A stretch of DNA of 36,700 nucleotides from Dyadobacter jiangsuensis (GTDB taxonomy: Bacteria > Bacteroidota > Bacteroidia > Cytophagales > Spirosomataceae), in NCBI RefSeq assembly GCF_003014695.1, contig NZ_PYAS01000030.1, positions 1-36,700 on the forward strand. The letters run 5' to 3'. The notes below the pieces were generated by a model. It was not told the origin of the DNA. It did no database searches and saw only the letters and a program-made list of their open reading frames with translations. Shown in pieces: positions 7,825-16,270 of the stretch (positions are counted from its first letter, which is position 1; each line of letters begins with the position of its first letter). The position numbers were made by a program, and so were the translations under genes.

Positions 7825-8070
7825 CACTTATCCGGGGCCTTCATTCCCAAAACTGTTCGTAATCTTAGGGTTTAATCTCCAATAGATTTCTTCTATAAGA
7901 ATTAGCCGTAAATTTTTACGGTCGTTTTTCTGTACTGTAACAACTTTGTTTGAAGTGTTCATTTTTATGCCAAAAACAGCCTATTAAGAGTTCATTTTAG
8001 TGGTACATGAAATCTAATTACAGTATAATTCGAGAATAGGGGTTAAACTGTAATTGAAGATGATATTTGG

Positions 8071-8595
8071 ATAGGTACGGGTTTCTAAGAATGAACAGAA
8101 TCATGATCTGCAATTCGATGCCCTCCGAAAGGCGGGGTGCGAGAAGATTTTTCATGAGAAAGTGTCCGGTGCATCGAAGGAACGCCCCGAGTACGCGAGG
8201 ATGGTTTCAGAACTTCGAAAGGGAGATGTCATTGTTGTCTGGCGTATTGACCGTCTAGGCCGGGCCACTTATGAGTTGATCAAACTTATGGTAGAGTGGA
8301 AGGAAATGGGAGTGGACTTTCGCAGTATTTCGGAAGGGATCGATACGTCAACTAAGATGGGTAGGCTATGGTATATGTTGAGTTCAGTGTTTGCAGAAAA
8401 CGAACGGGAGATTCTGATGGAGCGGACATTGGCTGGAATGGAAGCAGCTCGGGCGAGGGGTAGGGTAGGAGGAAGGCCGAAGGGGCTTACGAAAAATCAA
8501 AGGAACTTGCCAGCTTGGCTGCTACCTTGTATCTGAGCAATAAGTATACAACTAAGCAAATATGTGACCAATTAAAGCCAAGGCTTTCTTTTTGA
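8071..8595 (+). pseudogene. Frameshifted serine resolvase/invertase remnant
   Basis: Three frame segments together read as one small serine recombinase (Tn3 resolvase / PinR type). From 8081 the frame gives VSKNEQNHDLQFDALRKAG, which carries the Ser equivalent to the catalytic residue. It runs on through VWRIDRLGRATYELI, the R-x-x-R helix E-N-E-R-E-I-L-M-E-R-T, and GRVGGRPKG. An in-frame TAG at 8072-8074 and a lost base before 8081 break the N-terminus. A second shift in the A-run at 8492-8496 moves the C-terminal helix-turn-helix (A-A-T-L-Y-L-S-N-K-Y-T-T-K-Q-I-C-D-Q-L) into another frame, ending at TGA 8593-8595 without the final recognition helix. It can no longer make a full recombinase. 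Confidence 0.85.
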
Positions 8596-8867
8596 AATTT
8601 ACTCCTTCTGATCAGTTGCCTAGCCCCTTCCGACCCGACTTATTCCTAGAAGCGGGTATAAATCTATCCTATTATGAGCCCGAAGGAAAAGGGGAGAAGG
8701 CCGTGTACCATTTTGGCTTTTACAACCTGAATAACCCTGATCAGCGAGGCGCTTTTACCTTATCAGTTGAATCAGACCCGCAAATTTTATCCTCGAAGAA
8801 AAAGTTTGAAGAATTCCTTAAAGCCAAGAAAACAGAGCTATTTTCTCAGAAAACGGCGAAAATGTAA
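8592..8867 (+). CDS. Small hypothetical protein, probably a fragment
   Basis: A 91-aa reading frame that starts only at a TTG overlapping the resolvase remnant's stop. Composition looks protein-like: DQLPSPFRPDLFLEAGINLS, YYEPEGKGEKAVYHFGFYNL, then a basic coiled tail. I do not recognise a family. The lack of an ATG and its abrupt fusion to the broken resolvase suggest the 3' part of a gene whose start was lost in the same rearrangement. It could instead be a short intact gene using TTG. Confidence 0.35.
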   Translation: MKFTPSDQLPSPFRPDLFLEAGINLSYYEPEGKGEKAVYHFGFYNLNNPDQRGAFTLSVESDPQILSSKKKFEEFLKAKKTELFSQKTAKM

Positions 8868-8883
8868 AATAATTATCATAAAA

Positions 8884-8914
8884 TTTGTACAAATAGTTAT
8901 ATTAACTATCTTTG
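8884..8914 (+). promoter_or_regulatory. Consensus promoter with no intact gene downstream
   Basis: TTTG (8884-8887), a 19-nt spacer, then TATCTTTG (8907-8914): a full match to the Bacteroidetes -33/-7 arrangement. No intact gene follows it; the next start codon of a supported gene is at 9391. Confidence 0.6.
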
Positions 8915-8929
8915 AAGTAACCTCGGGTT

Positions 8930-9390
8930 TCATTACTGAAGCAATCGAGCACCCACAACAACCCAGTTTACATGCCAAGCATCGAGCACTTGCCCTCGAG
9001 TGTCTGAACGCATCGTAAATCCTATTGGGTTCATTCATGCCATTTTTGACGAAACTAATCTGCGACCCGGTTGTCTGGTCACCTTGTGTTATTCTTACAA
9101 TGAATGAATATTTCAATATCAATGAAGATTTTACAAGCATCTATTCTGTATCTGCTATCATAACATAAGTTATTAATTCGACAAACGAGCATACCAAGAT
9201 GCAGCGATGATTAATCCTGTTGCCTGAAATCATATTAATGAAAGCCAGTAAGATTCTTGCTCCTACGTTGACCAATCTGTTATATGATAGTTGTAATTTT
9301 TTAGTCGAATATTACAACCATTCGGATCAAAAGTGCGTCCTGTCTACACCCCAGGCATAGATAATTTAGCACAATTTAAATTTAGCAACA
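8930..9390. other. Intergenic stretch with coding debris and an inverted repeat
   Basis: No intact gene is supported. One frame (about 8985-9106) reads plausibly as protein, including GFIHAIFDETNLRPGCLVTL, but has no start codon, so it is probably debris. An 8-bp inverted repeat GTTGTAAT (9290-9297) / ATTACAAC (9311-9318) lies about 70 nt before the lipoprotein gene and could be an operator or weak terminator. Confidence 0.4.
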
Positions 9391-9816
9391 ATGATCAAGT
9401 TATTCTTAACTCATCTATTAGTCATCAACCGACTGATGTTGACAATGCTACTGCTGTCTGTTGGATGCGTTGAATCGAACACAGAACCGGAAATTTATGA
9501 GCGTGATAAGTGTTACGAAGGGACATTTATACGGGGAGATTGCCCCAGTATCGCATTCGTACAGTTAATCAATTCCGATTTAGGCACGAACTGGACTGAT
9601 CGGGATACAGTATATCAAAATGTCTTGGTTATAAAAAACTACCCGGATAGCCTTGTGAAATCAAAAGAGAAGATTTTTTTCACGATCGATGTTGACGGTA
9701 CCAAGAATAAAGATAACTGTCTCATTAACGACCAGCTTTGCCCGCAGTATATACCTCAAATTACTGATGTGCCATCTGTCTGTATAAAATCAATCTCCAC
9801 TTTAAACTGTAATTAA
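9391..9816 (+). CDS. Cysteine-rich small lipoprotein
   Basis: A 141-aa protein with a hydrophobic N-terminus and a lipobox-like LSVGC (Cys at about 26), implying export and lipid anchoring. The mature part has at least six further cysteines, in the contexts RDKCYEG, RGDCPS, KDNCLIND, QLCPQY, SVCIK and LNCN, so it is probably disulfide-stabilised. No family is recognised. Its stop lies 2 nt before the start of the subtilisin-like protease, so the two are co-transcribed. This suggests a partner of the protease such as an inhibitor, anchor or chaperone (inference). Base composition is AT-rich like the protease gene and unlike the genes to the left. Confidence 0.7.
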   Translation: MIKLFLTHLLVINRLMLTMLLLSVGCVESNTEPEIYERDKCYEGTFIRGDCPSIAFVQLINSDLGTNWTDRDTVYQNVLVIKNYPDSLVKSKEKIFFTIDVDGTKNKDNCLINDQLCPQYIPQITDVPSVCIKSISTLNCN

Positions 9817-9818
9817 TT

Positions 9819-12254
9819 GTGAGAAAGTATTTCCTCCAAATGTTAGTCAGTTTACTGATTTCTACTTCATTATGCTATGCTCAAAACACATATTTTTGGA
9901 ACGGAAAAGACAAAGTAGATCTAAAAGTTGATTCCACAGAAGTACTAATTAAGGTTAAAGAGCGAGATGATGTAAACAAACTTATCAACAAAATAAACCA
10001 ATCGGATAATAGGACTGAAGTCAAAGAAATATCAATTGGAGGACAGGTATTTATATTGGCAAAGAAATTCGATAAAAAAAAGCAAAACATCAGCAAGGAA
10101 GAAATTGATTATCAAATACCGGTTTTTTACAACGAAAATACCCCTTACTACTTCAATGGAAACGTTATTCTACGTCCAAAAAAAGGCATAAACCTTGATA
10201 AAATTAAGTGGTTAGTCAATAATGAAATGATCGCTATGGATAGTACATCAAGTGGTACTTTCTTTTATAAAGCAAAGAGGGGCGATGATATTCTAAATAT
10301 CTCAAATAAAATAAGCGAAAGCGGCTTAGTTGAATTTTGCCACCCAGATTTTTTGGCACAAATAGTCAAACATCTTACACCAGCAGATCCTAATTACGAT
10401 CATCAGTACTATTTAAATAATACAGGGCAGTTTGGAGGAACAGCAGGAATAGATATTAATGCCCCAGAAGCATGGGATATAACACGAGGTTGCAATACTG
10501 TCAGAATTGCAGTAATCGACGATGGTGTAGAAACTCACCCTGACCTAACAGGACGAGTATTACCTGGATTTACTGCTCTAATACCGAATGGCAATGGAGC
10601 TCCAAATAATGTCTGTTTTGACGCTGATCCCAATGATCCTAACAATCCTTTGTTACGAGTTGGGCATGGCATGGCTTGTACAGGCATTATAGCTGCATCG
10701 CATAATAATCTTGGAGTTGCGGGGATTGCACCAAACTCACTGATTTACCCGGTAAATATTTTTGTAGGAGGAGAAACCGTTGCTGATTTGATTACTTCCA
10801 TAAATAGAGCGTGGAATCCTGCCTTTGGAAATGCTGATATAATTAGTAATTCGTGGGGTTTTAGAGCAACAACAGGCCCAGCAGGTATAGCTCAGGAGAT
10901 AACAGATGCCCGCACATTAGGAAGAGTAAGAAACGGGGTTACGTTGGGTTGTATAGTTATCTTCTCGTCTGGTAACTCGAATCCCGTAGCAGGTTGCTTA
11001 GATTGCTTTAACGGTGTTGCGTTTCCTGGAAACGTTAACGGAGTAATTACGGTAGGCGCAATTGACAATGTTGGAAATATACATGGATATAGCAGCCGTG
11101 GATCTGAAATGGATGTGGTAGCCCCATCTGGAGGCGCTAATGGGGTGGCAGACCTTGGTGGATGTCAAATTCCAACCGGGAATGTACGAACAATTGATAG
11201 AGCCGGAGCAAATGGATATGCAGTAGGAGATTTTTTTGATGGATTTAACGGCACTTCTGCCGCAGCACCACAGGTTTCAGGAGTTGCAGCACTGATGATC
11301 TCAGCTAATCCTAGGTTAACGGAAGCCCAGGTAAGAACAATTCTTCAACAAACAGCAACGGATATGGGGTCAGGTGGTTTTGACAATACTTTTGGATTTG
11401 GAAGAGTTAATGCTTTCACTGCTGTTAAGGCAGCTATTAACAATGCAGCCGTTGCTGGACCAAACCATATTTGCCCAAGTGCGACATTTTCTGTCAGTAA
11501 CTTACCGGCTGGTTTTACAGTGGCGTGGTCAAGTAGTAATACCAGCGCAGTTACTATAACAAGTGGTGGTGTAGCTACAAGAGTTGGAAGCTATAATGGC
11601 TCGGTGACAATTACCGCCACTATTAATGGCGGATGTACTAACATTGTATTGACAAAAACTTTAACAGTAGGGATTCCCAATTTAGTTAAAACTATCAATG
11701 GCACAGTAGCGGGAACCACACCTGTTACTGCGGGAAATATGTATAATCTCAATGCCACATCAAATAGTACAGTATCAACTACTTTCAATTATGATAATTA
11801 CTATGGTACTGGGAACATGACGATTGACCTTTATTCCCCAAACAGCCCAGCTACCCAAATGTATGTATACTCTACATCAACTAGTGGTTCTCGCCATGTA
11901 AGAGTAACTGTAACAAATACTTGCGGAAGCTATTATGAAGACTTCGTATTCTACCTTATGGGTGGCTCTATGATGGCCTATCCTAATCCTGCAACTGACC
12001 TACTAACTCTAGAATTTGTAAATGCGGAGATTTCTGAATCCTTACCAGAAAAAGTTGAGTTATATAGCGAAGGTTCGTCAAAATCAATAAAAACGATTCT
12101 AATTCAAGATATTTACAAGAACAAAGCATTTAAAGACGGAAACAAGGTTGAGTTAGATGTAAGTAATTTACCTCGAGGAACATATTATTTACATGTGATA
12201 CCTGGTAAAGGCCAAAATCAACAAATAGAAAAGACCAGAATTTTACTTAGATGA
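9819..12254 (+). CDS. Subtilisin-like serine protease secreted by type IX system
   Basis: An 811-aa secreted S8-family protease. A signal peptide covers about residues 1-22 and a pro-region runs to about 190. The catalytic triad is Asp234 in IAVIDDGVE, His283 in VGHGMACTG and Ser480 in FNGTSAAAP, with the oxyanion-type N in FSSGNSNP. Residues about 545-625 form an Ig-like or PKD-like domain, and a second beta domain follows to about 715. The C-terminus from about 718 starts with MMAYPNPATD and ends with G-T-Y-Y-L-H-V, a basic block and RILLR, the layout of a type IX secretion type A sorting domain. The start is GTG at 9819, directly after the lipoprotein gene. A strong terminator follows. Confidence 0.93.
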   Translation: MRKYFLQMLVSLLISTSLCYAQNTYFWNGKDKVDLKVDSTEVLIKVKERDDVNKLINKINQSDNRTEVKEISIGGQVFILAKKFDKKKQNISKEEIDYQIPVFYNENTPYYFNGNVILRPKKGINLDKIKWLVNNEMIAMDSTSSGTFFYKAKRGDDILNISNKISESGLVEFCHPDFLAQIVKHLTPADPNYDHQYYLNNTGQFGGTAGIDINAPEAWDITRGCNTVRIAVIDDGVETHPDLTGRVLPGFTALIPNGNGAPNNVCFDADPNDPNNPLLRVGHGMACTGIIAASHNNLGVAGIAPNSLIYPVNIFVGGETVADLITSINRAWNPAFGNADIISNSWGFRATTGPAGIAQEITDARTLGRVRNGVTLGCIVIFSSGNSNPVAGCLDCFNGVAFPGNVNGVITVGAIDNVGNIHGYSSRGSEMDVVAPSGGANGVADLGGCQIPTGNVRTIDRAGANGYAVGDFFDGFNGTSAAAPQVSGVAALMISANPRLTEAQVRTILQQTATDMGSGGFDNTFGFGRVNAFTAVKAAINNAAVAGPNHICPSATFSVSNLPAGFTVAWSSSNTSAVTITSGGVATRVGSYNGSVTITATINGGCTNIVLTKTLTVGIPNLVKTINGTVAGTTPVTAGNMYNLNATSNSTVSTTFNYDNYYGTGNMTIDLYSPNSPATQMYVYSTSTSGSRHVRVTVTNTCGSYYEDFVFYLMGGSMMAYPNPATDLLTLEFVNAEISESLPEKVELYSEGSSKSIKTILIQDIYKNKAFKDGNKVELDVSNLPRGTYYLHVIPGKGQNQQIEKTRILLR

Positions 12255-12304
12255 TTGAAAAAACATATCCTAAGTAAGTTGCCTTACCAAGGAAAGCATT
12301 TATT

Positions 12305-12352
12305 AAAAAGCACTGCCTGCAAAAAGTATCCAACTTGTAGGTAGTGCTTTTT
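12305..12352 (+). terminator. Terminator of the protease operon
   Basis: AAAAAGCACT (12305-12314) pairs with AGTGCTTTTT (12343-12352). The stem extends inward by about nine more pairs including G-U pairs, and ends in a T-run. Confidence 0.85.
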
Positions 12353-12355
12353 ATA

Positions 12356-12459
12356 CTTTGTTCTGAAACTGCCATGGAGCTGGCCCGGTACCGGCAGCAG
12401 CTGCGCACCAAAAGGCTTGATACTGGGGAAGATAAAGGAAAGAGCTTGGGAATAAGCTA
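12356..12459 (+). pseudogene. 3' tail of a lost gene
   Basis: A short GC-rich frame reads SETAMELARYRQQLRTKR, continues for about 15 residues and stops at TAG 12457-12459. It is followed after 18 nt by a perfect terminator, the normal layout for the end of a gene. There is no upstream remainder, because the sequence switches to the AT-rich protease island. The basic, helical tail is not assigned to a family. Confidence 0.4.
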
Positions 12460-12477
12460 GAATTGAATAACGAAGAG

Positions 12478-12513
12478 AAAAACTACAAAAGCTTAATTTG
12501 CTTTGTAGTTTTT
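12478..12513. terminator. Perfect 12-bp hairpin terminator
   Basis: AAAAACTACAAA (12478-12489) pairs completely with TTTGTAGTTTTT (12502-12513). It ends the gene tail before it. It also shows that the hydrolase frame cannot genuinely begin at 12463, since that start would translate through this hairpin. Confidence 0.85.
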
Positions 12514-12990
12514 CCTAACCCGTACAAGCTGCACTTTAAAATGATAAAAGGGGAGAGAACCCCTATACTTTTTGAATCTGGGGGTGGACAAGATGCGTCA
12601 CAATGGGATTCGATAGCTACAATAGTGCATCAGCGTCTCAAAGCAACTGTTATTACGTATGACCGGGCAGGTTTTGGCCAAAGTAGCCTTGACACTCTGG
12701 ACTATACAATTCTTCAGGAAATCAAAAGTCTTGAATCGGCTTTGCAAAAGTTTGGTTTCTCAAATGAGAAGTTACTGCTGGTCGGACATTCGTTGGGAGG
12801 CTTTTATAACAGAGTTTATGCCGCTCGCCACTGTAGCCTTACCAAATATGTTGATCAGTTGATTGAACATTCAGCCATAAGGAAAGAGATGCCAAAATCT
12901 TCTCAAGCTGACTATATAAAATAGTGGAGAGCTCTCCCAAATGTAACGAACATTTCTGCGCCATGTTTGTCAGATCAAATTCGACCCTGT
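12514..12990 (+). pseudogene. Truncated alpha/beta hydrolase
   Basis: The readable part carries the first half of an alpha/beta hydrolase: oxyanion region F-E-S-G-G-G-Q-D, VITYDRAGFGQSS, and the nucleophile elbow LLVGHSLGGFYNRVYAARH. The 5' end lacks a signal peptide and abuts a terminator; the first ATG is at 12541. After the Ser elbow the sequence diverges into YVDQLIEHSAIRKEMPKSS and meets an in-frame TAG at 12922-12924. Plausible family sequence (WRALPNVTNISAP) continues beyond that stop in the same frame. The catalytic Asp and His region is missing. This is a gene fragment with a premature stop, perhaps with an internal deletion. Confidence 0.7.
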
Positions 12991-13298
12991 TATGGCGGGA
13001 CTAATCGGTACTTACTAGGTTGGTTGTGAAAGTACGAAGGTTCAAAACGAATGTAGCCTCCGTTACACAGGTCCTTGAGAATCCTGGAATATGTCGAGCT
13101 GCTGTTAATTTTTGCTCCTTTCATCAGTGGCCGGCTATAAATCGCAAGGTGACCGGGGTTCTTCGATGAAATCGCTTCCTTCCATATCGTCAGGTAAAGC
13201 GCGATGTGCGACGGGCCGATTTTAGGGTCTTTTTGTATCCGCTTAAAGAAAGAAGTTAGAAATTCGAGTGCGGAATTTTGGGAATCAGAATTGATCAT
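12990..13298 (-). CDS. Small conserved-looking protein at the end of the tra operon
   Basis: A 102-aa basic protein without signal or membrane segment. The middle (HIALYLTIWKEA) and the C-terminal half (SSSTYSRILKDLCNGGYIRFEP) resemble a winged helix: a helix that reads substrate, then a beta wing. A DNA-binding role is therefore plausible but unproven. Its ATG overlaps the stop of the DUF3945-type gene by 4 nt, so it is translated with the conjugation operon. It is the last gene of that operon in the window. Confidence 0.65.
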   Translation of the reverse strand: MINSDSQNSALEFLTSFFKRIQKDPKIGPSHIALYLTIWKEAISSKNPGHLAIYSRPLMKGAKINSSSTYSRILKDLCNGGYIRFEPSYFHNQPSKYRLVPP

Positions 13299-14080
13299 AC
13301 CTTAACGCTGCGTTTCTTGCTGTTACCTTCACTTTTCTCTTCCTCTCCCGGCAATTCCTTGTTTCCCTGCTGATGGTTCTTTTTCTCAGTCTGCTCTATA
13401 CTTTTTTGCGTCTCGTCAGCACCTGACTGACGGATTCTTTTTTGATTCTCGTCGTAGACGGTAATAGATTTGAACTGGGGATTTGCTTCGATGAACCGTT
13501 TTTGGTCACCGTCGCCGACGAAAGTTACAGCCTGGCGATTCCCGCGTTCCAAGGATTCCAACAGCCTGACCCTTTCCTGTGGATCTGCAAGCTCCTTAAT
13601 CGGGTGTTTTTCTATCGCTTTTTCAAGTTCAAATCCATACTGGGGGCTGAATTGGCGAACTTTGAAATTGCCGTTGGAGGTAGTTTCTTTAAAGTCGAGC
13701 TTTAGCCATGCGTTGTGCATCTGCCCGTCTTTATTTGCAAGGTCTTTGTTGACAGATCTGCCATCCAGCAGATTGTACGCCTCCTTTTGAGTGATGTTCC
13801 TTGCTTCATTGTTAATGTAAAACGTCTGGCCGACGCTAGTCGACGAGCCGGGCTTTTGAAGTTCGGCTCGGTAGCTGTTAAAAAAATACATATCTGAATT
13901 GGTTGATTTTTTGAAATTAAGCGACACAGCCAGCGCGTCCTTGCCGTATGAAGTGACCTGTTTAATGCTGAACTCATTTTGGGCTTTCATAAGCTGTTCG
14001 CGCAGTTGAGCCTGAGCTTCTTCACCAAAGCCGGTATATTTGATCTGGTCTTTTAGATAGTCGTGGTTTTTCTCGTTCAT
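13295..14080 (-). CDS. DUF3945-type accessory protein of conjugative elements
   Basis: A 261-aa soluble protein. The N-terminal region (DYLKDQIKYTGFGE, then DMYFFNSYRAEL, QTFYINNEAR, ITQKEAYNLLDGRSVNK) and the middle (FKVRQFSPQYGFDLE-like segment, HPIKEL, ANPQFKSITVYDE) match proteins common in Bacteroidetes conjugative elements, where such blocks occur in DUF3945/DUF4099-type proteins. The last 50 residues are highly charged and low-complexity (KSIEQTEKKNHQQGNK) and probably disordered. The function is unknown; a DNA-associated role during transfer is often supposed. It lies 26 nt after traN and overlaps the next gene by 4 nt. Confidence 0.75.
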   Translation of the reverse strand: MNEKNHDYLKDQIKYTGFGEEAQAQLREQLMKAQNEFSIKQVTSYGKDALAVSLNFKKSTNSDMYFFNSYRAELQKPGSSTSVGQTFYINNEARNITQKEAYNLLDGRSVNKDLANKDGQMHNAWLKLDFKETTSNGNFKVRQFSPQYGFELEKAIEKHPIKELADPQERVRLLESLERGNRQAVTFVGDGDQKRFIEANPQFKSITVYDENQKRIRQSGADETQKSIEQTEKKNHQQGNKELPGEEEKSEGNSKKRSVKV

Positions 14081-14106
14081 GACGTTTTATGTTTATTGCT
14101 TATGAA

Positions 14107-14964
14107 TTAAAGCGATTGAACCTTGTACAGGTGGCGTGATTTGAGCTGGATTTGGACATGCCTGGCACCGCCCTTCTCGGTGAGCTCAACATGGAGGTGC
14201 TTTGAGTTGGGCAATGTCAGTTTTGGAAATGCAATAATCAATGTTTTCTCTTCTGAGGCACTTACCTTCGAAATTGAAGGCGCTGACCTGATCAGAACAA
14301 TCTCCTCACGCTGCGAAGCGGTACGTTTTACTTGCTTCTTGTCCGAAATAAATAGCCTGAGACTTTCGATATCATAGTCGATCGGCGACTGATTTGAAAG
14401 GCTTAACTTAATGAGCATAACCGGGCCCTGAACAAACAGGCCTTGCAGGTCCAGCAAAAAATCGCCGTTTGAGTCGCGCTTGTCCAAATTAGGCTGGGCC
14501 ATTTCAGCCAGATGCATGGTTTCTTCAACCATCCTTTCATCCAGCGTTGCGTCAATCTGCGCAATGAAGTTGGGCATTAATTGGCCAGATGGCCTTACCA
14601 TTCGTAAGCTGATTGAGCCGGGAGAATCCTGGTAAATAGTTTCGAAACTATGCACCGCGCCGTCGCCTGTGACAACGATCAAACTGGTGGGTTGTGCACC
14701 TTTTCGGGCCCATTTTACCAGCAGGACGTTCTCGGTCCCCCTAGCTTTCTCAACCAACAGGTCGGAGCTACCGCGGTCAACGCTTTTAATCGTCGATGGA
14801 AACGCTATCGACACGGTGCGCTCCGCACTAATTTCAATCGGAAGCGTTTCATTGGCGAAAAGCTCGCCATTTTGTGCCGTAGAGAGCGACGGCAGCAGAA
14901 TCCAAGCCAGCAGTAAAAGCCGCGTCAGGCCTTGAAAGATGCTATTGCTCATAATCTTGATCAT
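14107..14964 (-). CDS. traN: Conjugative transposon protein TraN
   Basis: A 285-aa exported protein with a signal peptide (MIKIMSNSIFQGLTRLLLLA, then cleavage near STAQN). The mature part begins L-P-I-E-I-S and has the beta-rich layout of TraN, the VirB9-like outer-membrane-side component of Bacteroidetes type IV secretion. A long upstream extension in frame overlaps traM and lacks a signal sequence, so the start is placed at 14964; the ATG at 14952 is an alternative. The start overlaps the 3' end of traM by 23 nt, showing translational coupling. Confidence 0.82.
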   Translation of the reverse strand: MIKIMSNSIFQGLTRLLLLAWILLPSLSTAQNGELFANETLPIEISAERTVSIAFPSTIKSVDRGSSDLLVEKARGTENVLLVKWARKGAQPTSLIVVTGDGAVHSFETIYQDSPGSISLRMVRPSGQLMPNFIAQIDATLDERMVEETMHLAEMAQPNLDKRDSNGDFLLDLQGLFVQGPVMLIKLSLSNQSPIDYDIESLRLFISDKKQVKRTASQREEIVLIRSAPSISKVSASEEKTLIIAFPKLTLPNSKHLHVELTEKGGARHVQIQLKSRHLYKVQSL

Positions 14965-16270
14965 TTTTTTGATTTGAATTGCTGGTGTCGCGCAGTATGA
15001 CTTTGTACCCGGTCTGCAAGGTAACCTGGGTGAGCCGGGTCTTCCGACCGAAAAGTGTTCTGCCGATCTGCATACCTGCATTGGCAGCCTGAGCCCCGAG
15101 AGAAATCCCCCCTAAATCCATGTCTAAGCCTTGGACCTGGCTACCCAGTGCCTGTTTTGTCACGTTACGCGAAATTGAGCCTGGTATGAAAATTCCTTCC
15201 ACACCATCCAGATCGTAAACTTGAAGATTAACGGGCAGGATATGCTCACCTGAACGGATGGAGCTGATTTTGATTTTTAGACGTTCGCCGGAAAGCGACG
15301 CAAGACCATAAACCAAGGCGTTGGTTGGCACGATCAGTCCCTTGATCGTTATTGTTTGTGCTAGTCGTAATTGGACCGTAGACCCCGACAGTACCTGCTG
15401 GTTTCCTTCGATGACTGCTGTCAATCCGGATGGCGCAGTAGTAGGTTCCGGCTCGTCAAGTCCATAAAATCCTGTTGTGGAAATGACCGTGGCCGATTTG
15501 ACCGAATCGCTGGATTGCATCCCGGTAAAGCTCGAAATAAAGTCACCGCCGGAAGCTGCGCTCACCTCGAGTGCGCCTGCATTATCTGGGTTTTGGTTTG
15601 CCTGCTGATCCGTCCCAAACGTCGCAGGCTTTTGTATTTCAAGAATTTTGTCAAGCATACCGTTGAGCTGGGCGAGCTCGGGGTCAACTTCGTACCGATT
15701 TTCGGGCGAATCAGGCGAATTGAGCATCGCCTGCTTGTTGGCTTCTGCCATTTCTTCATCCACGTCTTTAATAGCATAGCGCTTCTTTTCGTCAAATGAT
15801 GGCGATTGAGCAGCCGCTAACACCTTTTCAAGGTTTTGCAACTTCATTTGCACCTGGGATTCGGTGTTCAGATGCCCGGATGTGTGGTCTTCCGATGCGC
15901 TTATACTGCGGCCCCTGTTTTTCGCATTTGGCCCTTCAAGGCCAAGTAATCTTGATCCGATGGTATCGCTGGCTGTATACAAGCCATCGTTTCGGTAAGG
16001 ATCGCGCTTGATCTGCTGTAGTCGTAGTGCCGAATCTTGATCGGCTTTGCGGTAGTATTGCCACTTGTCCATCTTGCTTTCGTCTTTTATTGACGCACCA
16101 GGCAAAGCCAACAGCAGGCCAGCACTTTCCGATGGGGTTTGGGAACTATCCAAGTTTTTGACGACAAGAACCCAGTAGATAAAGGTCAAAAATGGCAAAG
16201 CGAGCAAAGGAAGAAACAAATAGAATTTTCTGCGTTGCAGATATTGCTCGCTATAATTCATCGTTTGCAT
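14942..16270 (-). CDS. traM: Conjugative transposon protein TraM
   Basis: A 442-aa protein with a short cytoplasmic N-terminus and one membrane segment (about 15-38). A long, polar, Gln/Asp-rich periplasmic linker follows, then a C-terminal beta domain from about 285. The C-terminal block T-V-Q-L-R-L-A-Q-T-I and VPTNALVYGLASLSGERLKI resembles the VirB10/TrbI-type periplasmic domain, consistent with TraM spanning the envelope between inner and outer complexes. It overlaps the preceding gene by 20 nt and traN by 23 nt. The second Met (16261) is an alternative start. Confidence 0.87.
   Translation of the reverse strand: MQTMNYSEQYLQRRKFYLFLPLLALPFLTFIYWVLVVKNLDSSQTPSESAGLLLALPGASIKDESKMDKWQYYRKADQDSALRLQQIKRDPYRNDGLYTASDTIGSRLLGLEGPNAKNRGRSISASEDHTSGHLNTESQVQMKLQNLEKVLAAAQSPSFDEKKRYAIKDVDEEMAEANKQAMLNSPDSPENRYEVDPELAQLNGMLDKILEIQKPATFGTDQQANQNPDNAGALEVSAASGGDFISSFTGMQSSDSVKSATVISTTGFYGLDEPEPTTAPSGLTAVIEGNQQVLSGSTVQLRLAQTITIKGLIVPTNALVYGLASLSGERLKIKISSIRSGEHILPVNLQVYDLDGVEGIFIPGSISRNVTKQALGSQVQGLDMDLGGISLGAQAANAGMQIGRTLFGRKTRLTQVTLQTGYKVILRDTSNSNQKNDQDYEQ

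Noticed and set aside
8985..9106. Protein-like frame between the orphan promoter and the lipoprotein gene
   Set aside because: No start codon and an upstream stop; kept only as possible debris.
12463..12540. N-terminal extension of the hydrolase from a TTG at 12463
   Set aside because: It would translate straight through a perfect 12-bp terminator hairpin (12478-12513), so the sequence is better read as a terminator.
12927..12938. Palindrome GGAGAGCTCTCC as tra operon terminator
   Set aside because: There is no loop or T-run, and it lies within readable hydrolase remnant sequence, so a terminator role is not supported.
14965..15081. Longer TraN start
   Set aside because: The extension lies inside traM and would bury the signal peptide; the Met at 14964 or 14952 starts a proper signal sequence.
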